Assembly: GCF_900269665.1 (NCBI RefSeq)
Contig: NZ_LT985361.1
Span: forward strand, 2,408,330 to 2,472,329
Origin: Nocardia suismassiliense
GTDB taxonomy: Bacteria > Actinomycetota > Actinomycetes > Mycobacteriales > Mycobacteriaceae
Length of the DNA: 64,000 nt
Reading direction: 5' to 3'
The notes under the pieces are model-generated. The model did not search any database, was not told the origin of the DNA, and worked only from the letters and a program-made list of their open reading frames with translations. Below are positions 9,332 through 19,900 of the stretch, one piece after another (the stretch's first letter is position 1; every line of letters begins with the position of its first letter). Position numbers and translations under genes: made by a program.

Positions 9332-10072
9332 TTGGCCGCGACGGTCTTCTACCTCGACGAGGTGCCCGAGCCGGGCGCCGTCGCCGTGCTCGACGGCCCG
9401 GAGGGCAGGCATGCCGCCACGGTGCGCCGCATCCGGGTCGGCGAGCCGATCACCCTGTCGGACGGGCGCGGCGTGCTCGCCGAATCGGAAGTCGTTGCGG
9501 CGCAGCGTGACCGGCTGGACCTGCGGGTTTTGAATCGTACTGTCGCGCAAGCTGTCTCGCCGCGCGTGACGGTCGTGCAAGCGCTACCGAAGTCGGACCG
9601 CTCGGAGCTGGCCGTCGAGCTGATGACCGAGGCGGGCGCCGACACCATCGTCCCGTGGCGGGCCGCCCGGTGCATCGCGAACTGGGAAGGCAAGGCGGGC
9701 AAGGCCGTTGACAAATGGCGCGCCGCCGCACGCTCGGCCGCCCGGCAATCTCGCCGCGCCTATATCCCCGAGGTCGCCGATCTGCATCGCACTCGCGACC
9801 TCCTCGAGCTGATCCGTAAAGCCAAGGCGGACGGTGCAATCGTCGCCGCGCTGCACGAATCCGGCGCAGGCCGTTTCACCGAACTCTCTTTCGCGGACGT
9901 GCCCGAAGTAGTGCTGATCGTCGGACCCGAAGGCGGCCTCGACAACTCCGAGCTGTCTGCACTGTCCGAGGCCGGCGCCGACCTCGTCCTGCTCGGCCCC
10001 ACCGTGCTTCGCACCTCCACCGCGGCAGCCGTCGCCCTGGGTGCCCTCGGCGCCCTGACGCCTCGCTGGTAG
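9332..10072 (+). CDS. rsmE: 16S rRNA (uracil(1498)-N(3))-methyltransferase
   Basis: 246 residues. N-terminal PUA-like part (GPEGRHAATVRRIRVGEPI), then the SPOUT knot domain with the hallmark motifs ALPKSDRSELAVELMTEAGAD, VGPEGGLDNSEL and LGPTVLRTSTAAAVALG, which together bind S-adenosylmethionine and the rRNA. It methylates U1498 of 16S rRNA in the 30S subunit. The TTG start immediately follows the dnaJ stop, so translation is coupled. Ends 9 bp from the convergent MFS gene. Confidence 0.93.
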   Translation: MAATVFYLDEVPEPGAVAVLDGPEGRHAATVRRIRVGEPITLSDGRGVLAESEVVAAQRDRLDLRVLNRTVAQAVSPRVTVVQALPKSDRSELAVELMTEAGADTIVPWRAARCIANWEGKAGKAVDKWRAAARSAARQSRRAYIPEVADLHRTRDLLELIRKAKADGAIVAALHESGAGRFTELSFADVPEVVLIVGPEGGLDNSELSALSEAGADLVLLGPTVLRTSTAAAVALGALGALTPRW

Positions 10073-10081
10073 CGAACGACA

Positions 10082-11299
10082 TCAGGCCGCTGCACGGAGG
10101 TGCTGAGTCCGAAACGCCAAGGTGGACACCAGGATCAACGCCACCGTCAGCAGACCGGCAACGCACACGACCAGTCCCGCCCACCCGTGGTGGGTATAGG
10201 CGATACCCACGGCACCACCGACAACACCGCTGCCCACATAGAACGAGAACAGATACAGCGACGAAGCAGCGCCACGATTCCCGGACGCCAGCACGCCGAC
10301 CCAAGCACTCGCTACCGTGTGCGCGCCGAAAAAGCCTGCCGTGCACAGGGCCATGCCGAGGATGAGAGTCACCAGGTTGTCGGGCACAGTCAAGACCAAT
10401 CCCACGCCCATGAGCAGCACCGTGCCGGCGAGCACCCGATGACGGCCGACACGATCGGCGAGCCGCCCGGCAACCGTCGCGACCGCAGTGCCCGCGAAAT
10501 AGAGCAGAAACACCAAACCCGCTACCGCATCGGGCAATTCGAACGGCGGCTGCGTCAGCCGGTAGCCGAGAAAGTTGTAGAGCGAGACGAAACCACCGAC
10601 CAGCACCAGCGCCAGCGCGAACAGCGCGAGCAGCCCGCGATGGCGTAGCTGAAGGGCGAGATCGCCCAGCACAGTACGGATTCCGGCGGGCCGGGCGACG
10701 AAACCACGCGACGGCGGCAGACTACGGACGAACCACACCGTGCACACCGCGGCGGCTACCGAGATGACCGCCTCGGCCCAGCGCCAGGAGCCGAGACCGA
10801 GCACGAACCCCGGAATCACCCGCCCGACCAGCCCGCCCATGCTGGTACCCGCGATATAGACCCCCATCGCGGCCCCGAGCCCCGACGTGCCGATCTCCTC
10901 CGCGAGATAGGCCATCGCCACGGCAGGTACCCCGGCCAAGGTGAGCCCTTGCAGCGCTCGCCCGGTCAACAGCACCTCCAGCGACGGGCTGAACGGTAGC
11001 AACAGGCCGATCACCGCCGAACTGACCGCGGACGCCATCATCACGCGGGTGCGGCCGATCCGCGAGGACAGCGCGCTCACCGGAATGATCGCCAGCGCGA
11101 GAAACGCGGTGGTGAGCGAGACCGCAAGCGCCGCATGGGCCGGGGTCGCGCCGAAGGCGGCGGACAGGCTGGGCAGCAGGGCCTGTGCGCTGTACATCGT
11201 CGCGAAGGTGGCCAGCCCCGCCGCGAACAGCGCGGTGGTGATCCGCCGCTCGTGTGCCGTGCGGCCTGCGGCGGCGGGCCCGGTCTTCGTCGAGGTCAT
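10082..11299 (-). CDS. MFS transporter (drug/sugar efflux type)
   Basis: 405 residues with about twelve hydrophobic segments. Start ATG at 11299 (MTSTKTG) is preferred over a longer reading to 11416 that would run through the divergent promoter. The loop between TM2 and TM3 carries SRIGRTRVMM, and the second half has LADRVGRHRVLAG, the two copies of the MFS A-motif. It resembles AraJ/YnfM-like exporters. Divergent from a LysR regulator across a 141-bp region with two dyads, which suggests regulated export of an inducing compound; substrate unknown. Confidence 0.85.
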   Translation of the reverse strand: MTSTKTGPAAAGRTAHERRITTALFAAGLATFATMYSAQALLPSLSAAFGATPAHAALAVSLTTAFLALAIIPVSALSSRIGRTRVMMASAVSSAVIGLLLPFSPSLEVLLTGRALQGLTLAGVPAVAMAYLAEEIGTSGLGAAMGVYIAGTSMGGLVGRVIPGFVLGLGSWRWAEAVISVAAAVCTVWFVRSLPPSRGFVARPAGIRTVLGDLALQLRHRGLLALFALALVLVGGFVSLYNFLGYRLTQPPFELPDAVAGLVFLLYFAGTAVATVAGRLADRVGRHRVLAGTVLLMGVGLVLTVPDNLVTLILGMALCTAGFFGAHTVASAWVGVLASGNRGAASSLYLFSFYVGSGVVGGAVGIAYTHHGWAGLVVCVAGLLTVALILVSTLAFRTQHLRAAA

Positions 11300-11358
11300 G
11301 GCTTTCAGGATCGCGAGCGAACCCTTCCGAAGGGAAATGAATAATAATGGTCGAGTTG

Positions 11359-11373
11359 ATGCGCTGAGCGCAT
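11359..11373. promoter_or_regulatory. LysR-type T-N11-A operator
   Basis: ATGCGC-TGA-GCGCAT is a perfect 6-3-6 dyad containing the T-N11-A core typical of LysR boxes. It lies between the MFS start (11299) and the LysR start (11441), where such a regulator would control both genes. Confidence 0.6.
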
Positions 11374-11409
11374 ATAGGGAGAGCAGCCCATGCCGCTCTC
11401 GGCTGTGCT

Positions 11410-11423
11410 GTGACACGTGTCAC
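11410..11423. promoter_or_regulatory. 14-bp perfect palindrome before the LysR gene
   Basis: GTGACACGTGTCAC is fully self-complementary and ends 17 bases before the GTG start of the LysR gene, just ahead of its ribosome site. It could be a second, autorepression site or an operator for another regulator. Its sequence is unlike the T-N11-A dyad 50 bp away. Confidence 0.4.
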
Positions 11424-11440
11424 CGGAAAGGGTGGGGCCC

Positions 11441-12376
11441 GTGCTGAGCGAAGACCTCGAATGGTTCATCACGCTCGCCGAACTGGAACGGGTCGGCGCG
11501 GCCGCCGAACGCCTGCACCTCGCCCAGCCGACCCTGTCCCGCATGCTCGGCAGACTGGAGCGCAGGCTCGGCGTAGAGCTGTTCGACCGCCGCGGCAAAC
11601 GCATCATCCTCAACGAGTTCGGCCGCATCTATTACGAACAGGCACGCCGCGCGCAATCCGAACTCGACACCGCAGCCAAGTCCATCGCCGATCTGAACAG
11701 TCCCGCCAACGGTGTTGTGCGCCTGTCTTTTCTACATTCCTTCGGCGGCTGGCTCGTCCCGCAACTGGTCGGCGAATTCCGCCGCGGCTCGGCCAGAATC
11801 ACTTTCGCATTGCGCCAAGGACCCGCCGAAATGGTGGCCACCGATGTGTTCGACGGAACCTCCGATCTCGGTATCGTCTCGCCGCGCCCGAGCGTGGCGG
11901 GCATCGGCTGGCGCGGCCTGCTGCGGCAGCGGCTCGCGCTGGCCGTGCCCGCCGATCACCGGCTGGCCGGCCGTAGGCAAGTACGCCTCGCCGAGGTCGC
12001 CGACGAGGACTTCATCGCCATGCATTCCGGCTACGGAATGCGCCGTATCGTCGACGAACTGTGTGCCGCAGCCGATCTTCGCCCGCGCATCGCCTTCGAG
12101 GCCAGTGATCTTGTCACCGTCGCGGGCCTGGTCGCCGCAGGTCTCGGCGTCGGGGTGCTGCCGGAGGAGGATCTCGGCCCGGCGAGCTCGGCCCGGGTGG
12201 CCGCCGCGAAGGTGGACGGACGGCTGGCCGGGCCGGTGCTGATCCCGCTGGCGGACGCGGGTGCCACCCGGGAGGTCGGTGTGGTGTGGTCGGCCGCGAC
12301 GTCCGCGCCTGGGGCGGCGCGACGCTTTCGTGATTTCGCCGAGGGTTGGGCCGAGCGCCGCGGGGGAATCCCGTGA
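11441..12376 (+). CDS. LysR family transcriptional regulator
   Basis: 311 residues from GTG 11441 (AAAGGGTGGGG upstream). Residues 1-60 form the winged helix (DLEWFITLAELERVGAAAERLHLAQPTLSRMLGRLERRLG), followed by a periplasmic-binding-protein-like effector domain. It very likely controls the divergent MFS exporter through the dyad at 11359-11373. The effector ligand cannot be deduced from the sequence. Confidence 0.88.
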   Translation: MLSEDLEWFITLAELERVGAAAERLHLAQPTLSRMLGRLERRLGVELFDRRGKRIILNEFGRIYYEQARRAQSELDTAAKSIADLNSPANGVVRLSFLHSFGGWLVPQLVGEFRRGSARITFALRQGPAEMVATDVFDGTSDLGIVSPRPSVAGIGWRGLLRQRLALAVPADHRLAGRRQVRLAEVADEDFIAMHSGYGMRRIVDELCAAADLRPRIAFEASDLVTVAGLVAAGLGVGVLPEEDLGPASSARVAAAKVDGRLAGPVLIPLADAGATREVGVVWSAATSAPGAARRFRDFAEGWAERRGGIP

Positions 12377-12487
12377 AGACCCGGTCCCTCCGTTAGCGGC
12401 TTATTCACTGGGCGGTGTCGGTGGGGCGCGTTAAACTTTCATCAACACAGCAGCACGTCGAGACCGGAAAGCAGGCTGTAGCCACTT

Positions 12488-13597
12488 TTGAGAACACAAG
12501 GCGAGATCGGCGACCCGACGACATCCGCAACAGGTATCGGCGCCGACGAAACCAGCTCGGGTCCCGCAGCACGCACCGTGCGTTCCAGTATCGAACTCGC
12601 TCCCGAATCCGTGTTCCCGTTCCTCGGTTCGGCCGACCAGAACCTGCGTGAACTCGAAGAGCTGCTCGACGCGGACATCCACGTCCGCGGCAACTCCGTC
12701 ACTCTCACCGGCAAGGCGGCCGATGTCGCCCTCGCCGAGCGGGTGATCGAACAGCTCGTCGCGCTCACCGGCCGGAACCGCGTGGTGACCCCGGAAGCGG
12801 TGCGGCACACCGTGTCGATGCTCACCGAGGGCTCCTCCGAGTCCCCGGCCGAGGTGCTCAGCCTGGACATCCTGTCCCGGCGCGGCAAGACCGTGCGGCC
12901 CAAGACGCTGAACCAGAAGCGCTACGTCGACGCGATCGACGCCAACACCATCGTGTTCGGCATCGGCCCCGCGGGCACCGGCAAGACGTATCTGGCGATG
13001 GCCAAGGCCGTGCAGGCGTTGCAGACCAAGCAGGTCACCCGGATCATCCTCACCCGTCCCGCGGTGGAGGCGGGGGAGCGGCTCGGCTTCCTGCCCGGCA
13101 CGCTCAACGAGAAGATCGACCCGTACCTGCGCCCGCTCTACGACGCGCTGCACGACATGATGGACCCCGAAGCCATTCCGAAGTTGATGGCGGCCGGTGT
13201 CATCGAGGTCGCGCCGCTGGCGTACATGCGTGGCCGCACGCTCAACGACTCGTTCATCGTGCTCGACGAGGCGCAGAACACCACGGCCGAGCAGATGAAG
13301 ATGTTCCTCACCCGCCTCGGCTTCGGTTCGAAGATCGTGGTGACCGGCGACGTCAGCCAGGTCGACCTGCCGACCGGCGCGCGGTCCGGTCTGCGCGCGG
13401 CCAGCGAGATCCTCACCGACATCGACGACATCCACTTCTCGTACCTGACCAGCAGTGACGTGGTCCGGCACCGGCTGGTCGCGGACATCGTCGACGCCTA
13501 CGACCGCGCCGAGTCGGAGACCAGGCCGCAGGTCGGCCCGCACTATCCGGGCAACCGGGCCCAGCGTCGCGCCGCCAGCCGCGGCGACCGGCGCTGA
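12488..13597 (+). CDS. phoH: PhoH family ATPase (PhoH-like protein)
   Basis: 369 residues if the TTG at 12488 is used; an internal start is possible because the ribosome site is weak. The N-terminal ~100 residues hold a KH-like segment ([21 protein letters not shown]); the ATPase core has Walker [29 protein letters not shown] and Walker [12 protein letters not shown]. PhoH proteins are RNA-linked ATPases of the superfamily 1 helicase type. Gene order phoH-ybeY-CNNM-CDD-like-era is conserved with mycobacteria, tying it to RNA and ribosome maturation. Confidence 0.93.
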   Translation: MRTQGEIGDPTTSATGIGADETSSGPAARTVRSSIELAPESVFPFLGSADQNLRELEELLDADIHVRGNSVTLTGKAADVALAERVIEQLVALTGRNRVVTPEAVRHTVSMLTEGSSESPAEVLSLDILSRRGKTVRPKTLNQKRYVDAIDANTIVFGIGPAGTGKTYLAMAKAVQALQTKQVTRIILTRPAVEAGERLGFLPGTLNEKIDPYLRPLYDALHDMMDPEAIPKLMAAGVIEVAPLAYMRGRTLNDSFIVLDEAQNTTAEQMKMFLTRLGFGSKIVVTGDVSQVDLPTGARSGLRAASEILTDIDDIHFSYLTSSDVVRHRLVADIVDAYDRAESETRPQVGPHYPGNRAQRRAASRGDRR

Positions 13598-13612
13598 GCC
13601 GCGTGCTCGACC

Positions 13613-13655
13613 CCGTCCGGCTGACATCCCGCGACGCCGGGTGTCAGCCGGACGG
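13613..13655 (+). terminator. Strong hairpin between phoH and ybeY
   Basis: CCGTCCGGCTGACA (13613-13626) pairs perfectly with TGTCAGCCGGACGG (13642-13655), with a further CCCG/CGGG stem inside. There is no U-tract, and ybeY starts 28 bp later, so it may be an attenuator, a processing hairpin or a partial terminator rather than a full stop. Confidence 0.45.
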
Positions 13656-13682
13656 CAGCATGCCGTGACATAGGCTGACCGG

Positions 13683-14237
13683 GTGAGTATCGAGATCGCC
13701 AACGAGTCGGGTATCGACGTACCCGAAGAAGATCTGGTCAGTGTCGCGCGCTTCGTGATCACCCGGATGGATGTGCACCCCGCCGCGGAACTGTCGATGG
13801 TGCTCGTCGATCTCGACACCATGGCAGACCTGCACATGCGCTGGATGGACCTACCCGGCCCGACCGACGTGATGTCCTTCCCGATGGACGAACTCGAGCC
13901 GGGCGGGCGCCCCGACAGCCCCGAACCGGGCCCGTCCATGCTCGGCGACATCGTGCTGTGCCCCGAGTTCGCCGCGGGCCAAGCCCGCAAGGCCGGCCAC
14001 TCGCTCGACCACGAACTCGCGCTGCTCACCGTGCACGGCGTGCTCCACCTGCTCGGCTACGACCACGCCGAGCCGGAGGAGGAGAAGGAGATGTTCGCGC
14101 TGCAGGCCCGACTGCTCGAAGAGTGGTACGAGAGCCTGCGCGAAGCACAGCGGCGGGCCGAACTAGCCGCCCGCGACGCCAGGCTGCTGGGGAAGGCGGG
14201 CTTCACCACACCTGGTGACGCATTAGGACCCGCGTGA
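13683..14237 (+). CDS. ybeY: Endoribonuclease YbeY (rRNA maturation factor)
   Basis: 184 residues. The zinc site is the [11 protein letters not shown] motif (three histidines), and the conserved [11 protein letters not shown] segment is present. YbeY is a metal-dependent RNase needed for 16S rRNA 3'-end maturation and 70S quality control. The stop overlaps the start of the next gene (GTGA at 14234). The C-terminal tail after the zinc motif is longer than in E. coli YbeY, as in mycobacteria. Confidence 0.95.
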   Translation: MSIEIANESGIDVPEEDLVSVARFVITRMDVHPAAELSMVLVDLDTMADLHMRWMDLPGPTDVMSFPMDELEPGGRPDSPEPGPSMLGDIVLCPEFAAGQARKAGHSLDHELALLTVHGVLHLLGYDHAEPEEEKEMFALQARLLEEWYESLREAQRRAELAARDARLLGKAGFTTPGDALGPA

Positions 14238-15592
14238 GTTCGCTGACCCTGATAACTTTTGCCGTCCTGCTCGTCCCGGTCGGCGGCGTATTCGCGGGCG
14301 TCGACTCGGCATTGAACACCATCTCGCCGGCCCGCGTCGACGATATGGTGCGGGCCGATCGGCCCGGCGCCGTACGGCTCAGCAAGATCGTCGCCGACCG
14401 CGCCCGCTACGTGAATCTCATGGTGCTGCTGCGCATTCTGTGCGAAATCGGCGCTACCGTGCTGCTCGCCGCAGCGTTGATCGCGGTCTGGGAAGACAAT
14501 TGGGCGCTGCTGGTCACCGCCGCGGTGATGGTGCTGGTGTCCTATGTGGTGATCGGGGTCGGCCCCCGTACCCTCGGCCGCCAGCACGCCTACTCGATCG
14601 CCTTGGCCGCCGCACTGCCGTTGCAGTTCATCGGCGCGCTGCTCGGCCCGCTCAGCCGGGTGCTCATCCTGCTCGGTAACGCGATCACGCCGGGTAAGGG
14701 CTTCCGCAACGGCCCCTTCGCCTCCGAGATCGAGCTGCGCGAAGTGGTCGAGATGGCCAGCGAGCGCGGCGTGGTGGCCGACGACGAACGCCGAATGATC
14801 CAGTCCGTCTTCGAACTCGGCGACACCGCCGCCCGCGCGGTGATGGTGCCGCGTACCGAGATGGTCTGGATCGAAGCGGACAAGACTGCGGCACAGGCGA
14901 TGTCGCTCGCGGTGCGATCCGGGCACTCGCGTATTCCGGTGATCGGCGAGAACGTCGACGACATCCTCGGCGTGGTGTACCTGAAAGACCTTGTGCCCTA
15001 TGCGGAACGGAGTCGCAAGGTGCGGGTGCGCGACGTGATGCGCCCGGCCGTGTTCATGCCCGACTCCAAACCGCTGGACAGCCTGCTCGACGAGATGCAG
15101 CGCAGGCGCAACCACATGGCGCTGCTGGTCGACGAGTACGGCGGCATCGCCGGGCTGGTGACCATCGAAGACGTGCTCGAGGAGATCGTCGGCGAGATCG
15201 CCGACGAGTACGACACCGACGAGACGCCGCCCATCGAAGACCTCGGCGACGGCCGCTACCGGGTTTCGGCGCGCCTGCCGATCGAAGACCTCGGCGATCT
15301 GTACGGGCTCGACATCGAGGAAGAAGACGTCGACACGGTCGGCGGGTTGATGGCGCACGAGCTCGGCCGGGTGCCGCTGCCCGGGTCGAAGGTCGTGGTG
15401 CACGGGTTGATGTTGCGTGGCGAGGGCGGCGCGGACACCCGAGGGCGGGTGCGGGTGCACACCGTGGTGGTGCGCAAGGTGACGGACAAGGCGCAGAACG
15501 CCGACGGCGAACAGCCGAACGGCACACACAAGGGCAATGGATCGGATCGGGAAGTCCCGGCCGGTCGACACGAGGACGGAGACACCGAATGA
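14234..15592 (+). CDS. Hemolysin C/CorC-like CNNM-CBS membrane protein
   Basis: 452 residues. Three to four membrane helices in the first ~150 residues form the CNNM (DUF21) domain; two CBS repeats follow ([18 protein letters not shown]... and [20 protein letters not shown]), then the CorC/HlyC C-terminal domain ([18 protein letters not shown]). The acidic [12 protein letters not shown] linker is typical. Family members move or sense divalent cations such as Mg2+. Overlaps ybeY and the next gene by 4 bp each. Equivalent of Rv2366c by position. Confidence 0.9.
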   Translation: MSSLTLITFAVLLVPVGGVFAGVDSALNTISPARVDDMVRADRPGAVRLSKIVADRARYVNLMVLLRILCEIGATVLLAAALIAVWEDNWALLVTAAVMVLVSYVVIGVGPRTLGRQHAYSIALAAALPLQFIGALLGPLSRVLILLGNAITPGKGFRNGPFASEIELREVVEMASERGVVADDERRMIQSVFELGDTAARAVMVPRTEMVWIEADKTAAQAMSLAVRSGHSRIPVIGENVDDILGVVYLKDLVPYAERSRKVRVRDVMRPAVFMPDSKPLDSLLDEMQRRRNHMALLVDEYGGIAGLVTIEDVLEEIVGEIADEYDTDETPPIEDLGDGRYRVSARLPIEDLGDLYGLDIEEEDVDTVGGLMAHELGRVPLPGSKVVVHGLMLRGEGGADTRGRVRVHTVVVRKVTDKAQNADGEQPNGTHKGNGSDREVPAGRHEDGDTE

Positions 15593-15966
15593 CCGAATTG
15601 GATCCCGAGGACAACAAGTTACTGGTGCTGGCGCGCGGCGCGCTGGGCCGCACCGGCGGCGCCAGCGGCGCGGCGATCCGCGACACCGACGGACGCACCT
15701 ACGCGGCGGGCGAGGTGAGCCTGACGGCGCTGCGGCTGACCGCGCTGCAGTCGGCGGTCGCGGCCGCGATCTCCAGTGGCGCAGAGGGATTCGAGGCGGC
15801 CGTGGTGGTCGGCGGACGGTTGTCCGATTACGGGGTCACGGCGGTGCGCGAAGTGTCGCCCGAAGCCAAGATCATCTTCACCGACCGTGACGGTGCGGTA
15901 TTCGAGATCGTCGACGACTCGCAGCTCGCCGTCGACGCGGAGTCGGCCGAGGTGCACGGTGGCTGA
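15589..15966 (+). CDS. Cytidine deaminase-like protein without zinc ligands
   Basis: 125 residues with the length and beta-alpha pattern of a cytidine deaminase ([20 protein letters not shown], then [20 protein letters not shown]). In active enzymes the segment after the first strands carries C/H-A-E and a later P-C-xx-C; here the matching positions read [11 protein letters not shown] and no PCxxC exists, so zinc-dependent deamination is not expected. It sits between the CNNM gene and era with overlaps on both sides, the position of Rv2365c, so a structural or era-linked role is likelier than nucleoside salvage. Confidence 0.65.
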   Translation: MTELDPEDNKLLVLARGALGRTGGASGAAIRDTDGRTYAAGEVSLTALRLTALQSAVAAAISSGAEGFEAAVVVGGRLSDYGVTAVREVSPEAKIIFTDRDGAVFEIVDDSQLAVDAESAEVHGG

Positions 15967-16876
15967 CGGCCAGGGTAACGCCGAATTCCGTTCCGGCTTC
16001 GTCTGTTTCGTCGGCCGCCCGAACACCGGCAAGTCGACGCTGACCAATGCCCTGGTCGGCCAGAAGATCGCGATCACCTCCTCGCGCCCGCAGACCACCC
16101 GGCACACCATCCGCGGCATCGTGCACCGCGACCACGCCCAGCTCATCCTGGTCGACACCCCCGGCCTGCACCGCCCGCGCACCCTGCTCGGCCAGCGGCT
16201 GAACGACCTTGTGCGCGATACGTATTCGGAAGTCGACGTGATCACGCTGTGCGTGCCCGCCGACGAGAAGATCGGTCCCGGCGACAAGTGGATCGTGTCG
16301 CAGATCAAGCAGATGGCGCCCAAGACCACCGTGCTCGGCGTGGTCACCAAGATCGACAAGGTGAGCCGGGACCAGATCGCCGAACAACTGCTCGCGCTGT
16401 CGAAACTGCTCGGCCCCGACGCCGACGTGGTGCCGGTGTCTGCCGTCAAGGGCGAGCAGATCGAGGTGCTCGTAGACGTCATCGCCTCGAAAATGCCGGA
16501 GGGGCCTGCGTTCTACCCCGATGGTGAGCTCACCGACGAGCCGGAGGAGACCCTCATGGCCGAGCTCATTCGTGAGGCGGCGCTGGAAGGTGTCCGGGAC
16601 GAACTGCCGCACTCGTTGGCGGTGGTGATCGAGGAGATCCTGCCGTACGAGGAGCGGGAGGACATGCTCGATGTGCATGCCATTTTGTATGTGGAGCGTC
16701 CCAGTCAGAAGTCGATCATCATCGGTAAGGGTGGGGCTCGGCTCAAAGAGGTCGGGACGAATGCTCGCCAGCAGATCGAGCATATTCTCGGGACGCGGAT
16801 CTATTTGAACCTGCATGTGAAGGTCGCCAAGGATTGGCAGCGGGATCCGAAGCAGTTGGGGAAGCTGGGGTTCTAG
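15959..16876 (+). CDS. era: GTPase Era
   Basis: 305 residues from GTG 15959; an upstream in-frame reading to 15776 would overlap the previous gene. GTPase motifs: G1 GRPNTGKST, G2 around TTRHTIRG, G3 DTPG, G4 TKID; then the KH domain with YVERPSQKSIIIGKGGARLKEVG. Era binds the 3' end of 16S rRNA and assists 30S assembly; it works with YbeY, encoded three genes upstream. The final gene of the phoH-era operon, ending 34 bp from the convergent NACHT gene. Confidence 0.95.
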   Translation: MADGQGNAEFRSGFVCFVGRPNTGKSTLTNALVGQKIAITSSRPQTTRHTIRGIVHRDHAQLILVDTPGLHRPRTLLGQRLNDLVRDTYSEVDVITLCVPADEKIGPGDKWIVSQIKQMAPKTTVLGVVTKIDKVSRDQIAEQLLALSKLLGPDADVVPVSAVKGEQIEVLVDVIASKMPEGPAFYPDGELTDEPEETLMAELIREAALEGVRDELPHSLAVVIEEILPYEEREDMLDVHAILYVERPSQKSIIIGKGGARLKEVGTNARQQIEHILGTRIYLNLHVKVAKDWQRDPKQLGKLGF

Positions 16877-16910
16877 GAGTCGGGCGACGACACGGTGCCG
16901 CCCTTCGGCA

Positions 16911-19900
16911 TCACCGCTCCCGTCGTCGCCGCGGCATGGTCGTCACGATCAATCGCCGGGGTGCCTTCGGCTGTGGGATGGCGGCCAGATCGACCCTGCG
17001 GCCATCGATCCCGGCACAGTCCCGCAGCGAAATCGTCTCCAGCAGTGGGAAATCGCCGAAGGACGTGAGGTCATCCGGCAGTGTGACCGCAGCCAGCTCC
17101 AATGAGCGGAGCTGGGGCAGTGTGGCGGTCAGTGCGGGCAGCTCGTCGACGAGATCACAGTCGGCCAGCGTCAGCCGTTCGAGGTGCAACGCTCCGCCGA
17201 CTGTGCTGAGTGCGGCGGGTGCGCCCTCGCCGCTGAGACTGAGCTCGCGCAGATCCACGAGGCAGGTCAGGTCGTATTCCGCCGGAACCGGCTCGAGGCC
17301 GAGCGATCGCAGCTGAACCGGTAGCGATGCCGTGGTCAACTGCGGCAGCGACTTCCAGCCCACCAGCTGAAGGCGGCGCAGGCCGGTGCATGCTGCCAGC
17401 CCGTCCAAGCCGGTGAGCACTGCCTGATGGTCATTGGTGGCCAGCACCAGCTCGCGGAGGTAGCCGAGGTCGCGCGCCGCGGCAAGCGCTCGCAGGTCGT
17501 TGGCTCCGGTCAGCCGGAACAACGAGAGAGAAGGGACTGCCGGTAGTCCGTCGGCTGCCAGTGTGCCGATGCTCGAAGGGAATTCGACGATCAAGGATCG
17601 AAGGTTGTCGAGCGCAACGGTGGGCTTCCACTGGCGCGGACGAAACAGCCAGAGATCGAGACCGGGCTCCGGCGGGAAGCTGGCGAGTACTTCATCGGCG
17701 TATTCGGTCGGGTCGTAGTAGTCCCAGGTGGCGATCAGCTCCTGCCGTATTTCTTCGCGCGTGTCCTCGGTGTAGCCGCCCAGCAACCGCAATGAGGCGG
17801 GGCCACCGATGAGTGCTGCCGTCCGCACCGTCGTCATCGCGCTCACGTCGGGAACGTCCTCGAGATTCTTCGGCAGATATCGCAGCAACGGCTCGCCGAC
17901 CGCAACCAGCGAAGCGGCCTCGTCGAGGTCCTGCGGCGGGACGAGCCCGGCGATCGTCTCGTCCAGCCGCTGGGCCAGTTCGCCCGAGAGTGACTCGATC
18001 GTTTCCCAGCACGACGCGGCCAGCAGCCGCAGGTGTCGCTCGTTACGGTCGTCGTCGGTCGCGCGGTCGAGCAGGCCGGTGATCAGCTCCCCGCGCTGGC
18101 TGCTGTTGGCGTGGCCGGCCGCCATGATGACCGTGTCGTGCCATACGTCCAGGTGAGCGCGTCCGACGAGATTGCCGATGCGATCTTGCGCGGCGGCCTC
18201 CGCTGCCGCGAGGTATTCCTGAAAAGTTCGGTGCACGAAGTCGATTCGGCCGTCGGCAGGGGATCTCAGGATGCCCGATCGATTGAGCAGATAGTCCAAT
18301 ACGTCCCGCGGATCGACCTCCAGATGGCGCATCGACGCGATCTTCGTGGTCACATATTCTGCGGCCCTGTCGATGTCGACTTCGTTGAGATTGTTGTCCG
18401 ACAAACGCCAGGCCAGATCGCGAAGCACGGTGACCTTGTCGGTCAAGCTGAGCGAAGCCCCCTGCGCACTGGGGATATGCCGCTCCGCATCGCGCCGCTG
18501 CACCAGGAGATCGACCGCGATCTGATACAGCTCCATGCGATTGCGCGGGAGCTGTCGCTTACGCCTCAGGTGCAGCGAGCAGAGCATCGCGGCAAGAAGC
18601 GGGTTGGCGGCCAACGCCTGCAGATGCGGGCGATCCCGGATACTGGCGATCAGGGCACGTTCGTAGTCGGGTAGTTCCGTCGGTGCGCACGGCAGACGCT
18701 GACCACTCTCGCCGACAGCTTGATGCCATTGGCGGATGAAGGCATTCAGGTCCGACTGCGTCATTCGTTCGAGCTCGACCGGTGTGAAATCGGTGCTTTC
18801 GAGCCAATCGTGTTGGGCAGCGGCCGGTCTGGAGGTAACGACCATTCTGGTCAGCGGGTAGGCGTTGAGTAGCAGATTGATCCACTGCCGGACCTTGTCG
18901 CGATCTGTGGGAACGAGTTCGTCCACGCCGTCGACCAGCAACAGGATCTGGCCGCTCGCCAGTTGACGATCGACCCAGGCCTCGGGCATGTGGCTCGTCA
19001 GCGGTCCCGCCGCGTCATCGAGCAGCTCATGCAGCTTGGGCAGCTCGCGAGCGGTGTAGCTGCGCAGCCTGAGCAGCACGGGAACCAGCCCATTCCAGGC
19101 GGCGAGGTCGCCGGTGAACGTCGCACGGGCGGCGGTGACCGCCAGCCAGCGCAGCAGCGTTGTCTTGCCCGATCCGGCTTCGCCACGGAGCAGGATTCGC
19201 AGCTTTCGGCTCAATGCGGCTTCGACTCGTCCGCCGCCGAGTCCTTGTTCGTCGGCCTGGCGCCTGTCACCGAACCACAAGTAATTCTGGCCGACCACTC
19301 GCAGACTGACATAAGCAACGGAAAGTTTTGTCCGCAAAGGCTGTTCGACCGCGAAGCTGAACAGCTCCACCTCGTCCAGGGTCCGGCTGATCAGCTCCAG
19401 ATACTCGCGGCGAAAGGCCGCGTCCTGGTCGCTGCCGTCCGGTGCGTACAGCGAGCGCTTGGGCAGTCGTTCGAGGACCTGCTCGACCTCTGCGCCCAAT
19501 CTGTCTACGCGCCTGAGCAACTCGGGCACTGCCCGCTCGACGAACACCGGCAGGTGCCGAACTATCTGGACATAACAGTCGCAACATTCCGCGACGAGCT
19601 GGTCGTACAACGCTGTTCCCGCCGCACTGAGCCAAGTCGGCGATTGCACGGTTTCGCGCATCCGCCGAGCCAGCTGCGCCGGATCGGCATTCGACGCGAA
19701 GATCGCGGCATCGGACAGATCGGCCTGCTCGAAAGTGTGCACCACCGCCTCGACGACCGCCGTGTGCTCACCCTCATCCATCCCGCGGAACTCATGGGCG
19801 AGCATGGGTTCGAGCCGCTCGGCCACCGCATCCGCGATCTGCTCGAACTGTCGCTTGACGCTGCGCTGCGGGCGAAAGCCAGGAATGTGGCGCCGAATCA

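Noticed and set aside
12431..14029. Minus-strand frame opposite phoH/ybeY
   Set aside because: Shadow of the coding strand; no start site and no family resemblance.
16877..16910. Terminator between era and the NACHT gene
   Set aside because: No convincing stem followed by a T-rich tract is visible in the 34 bases.
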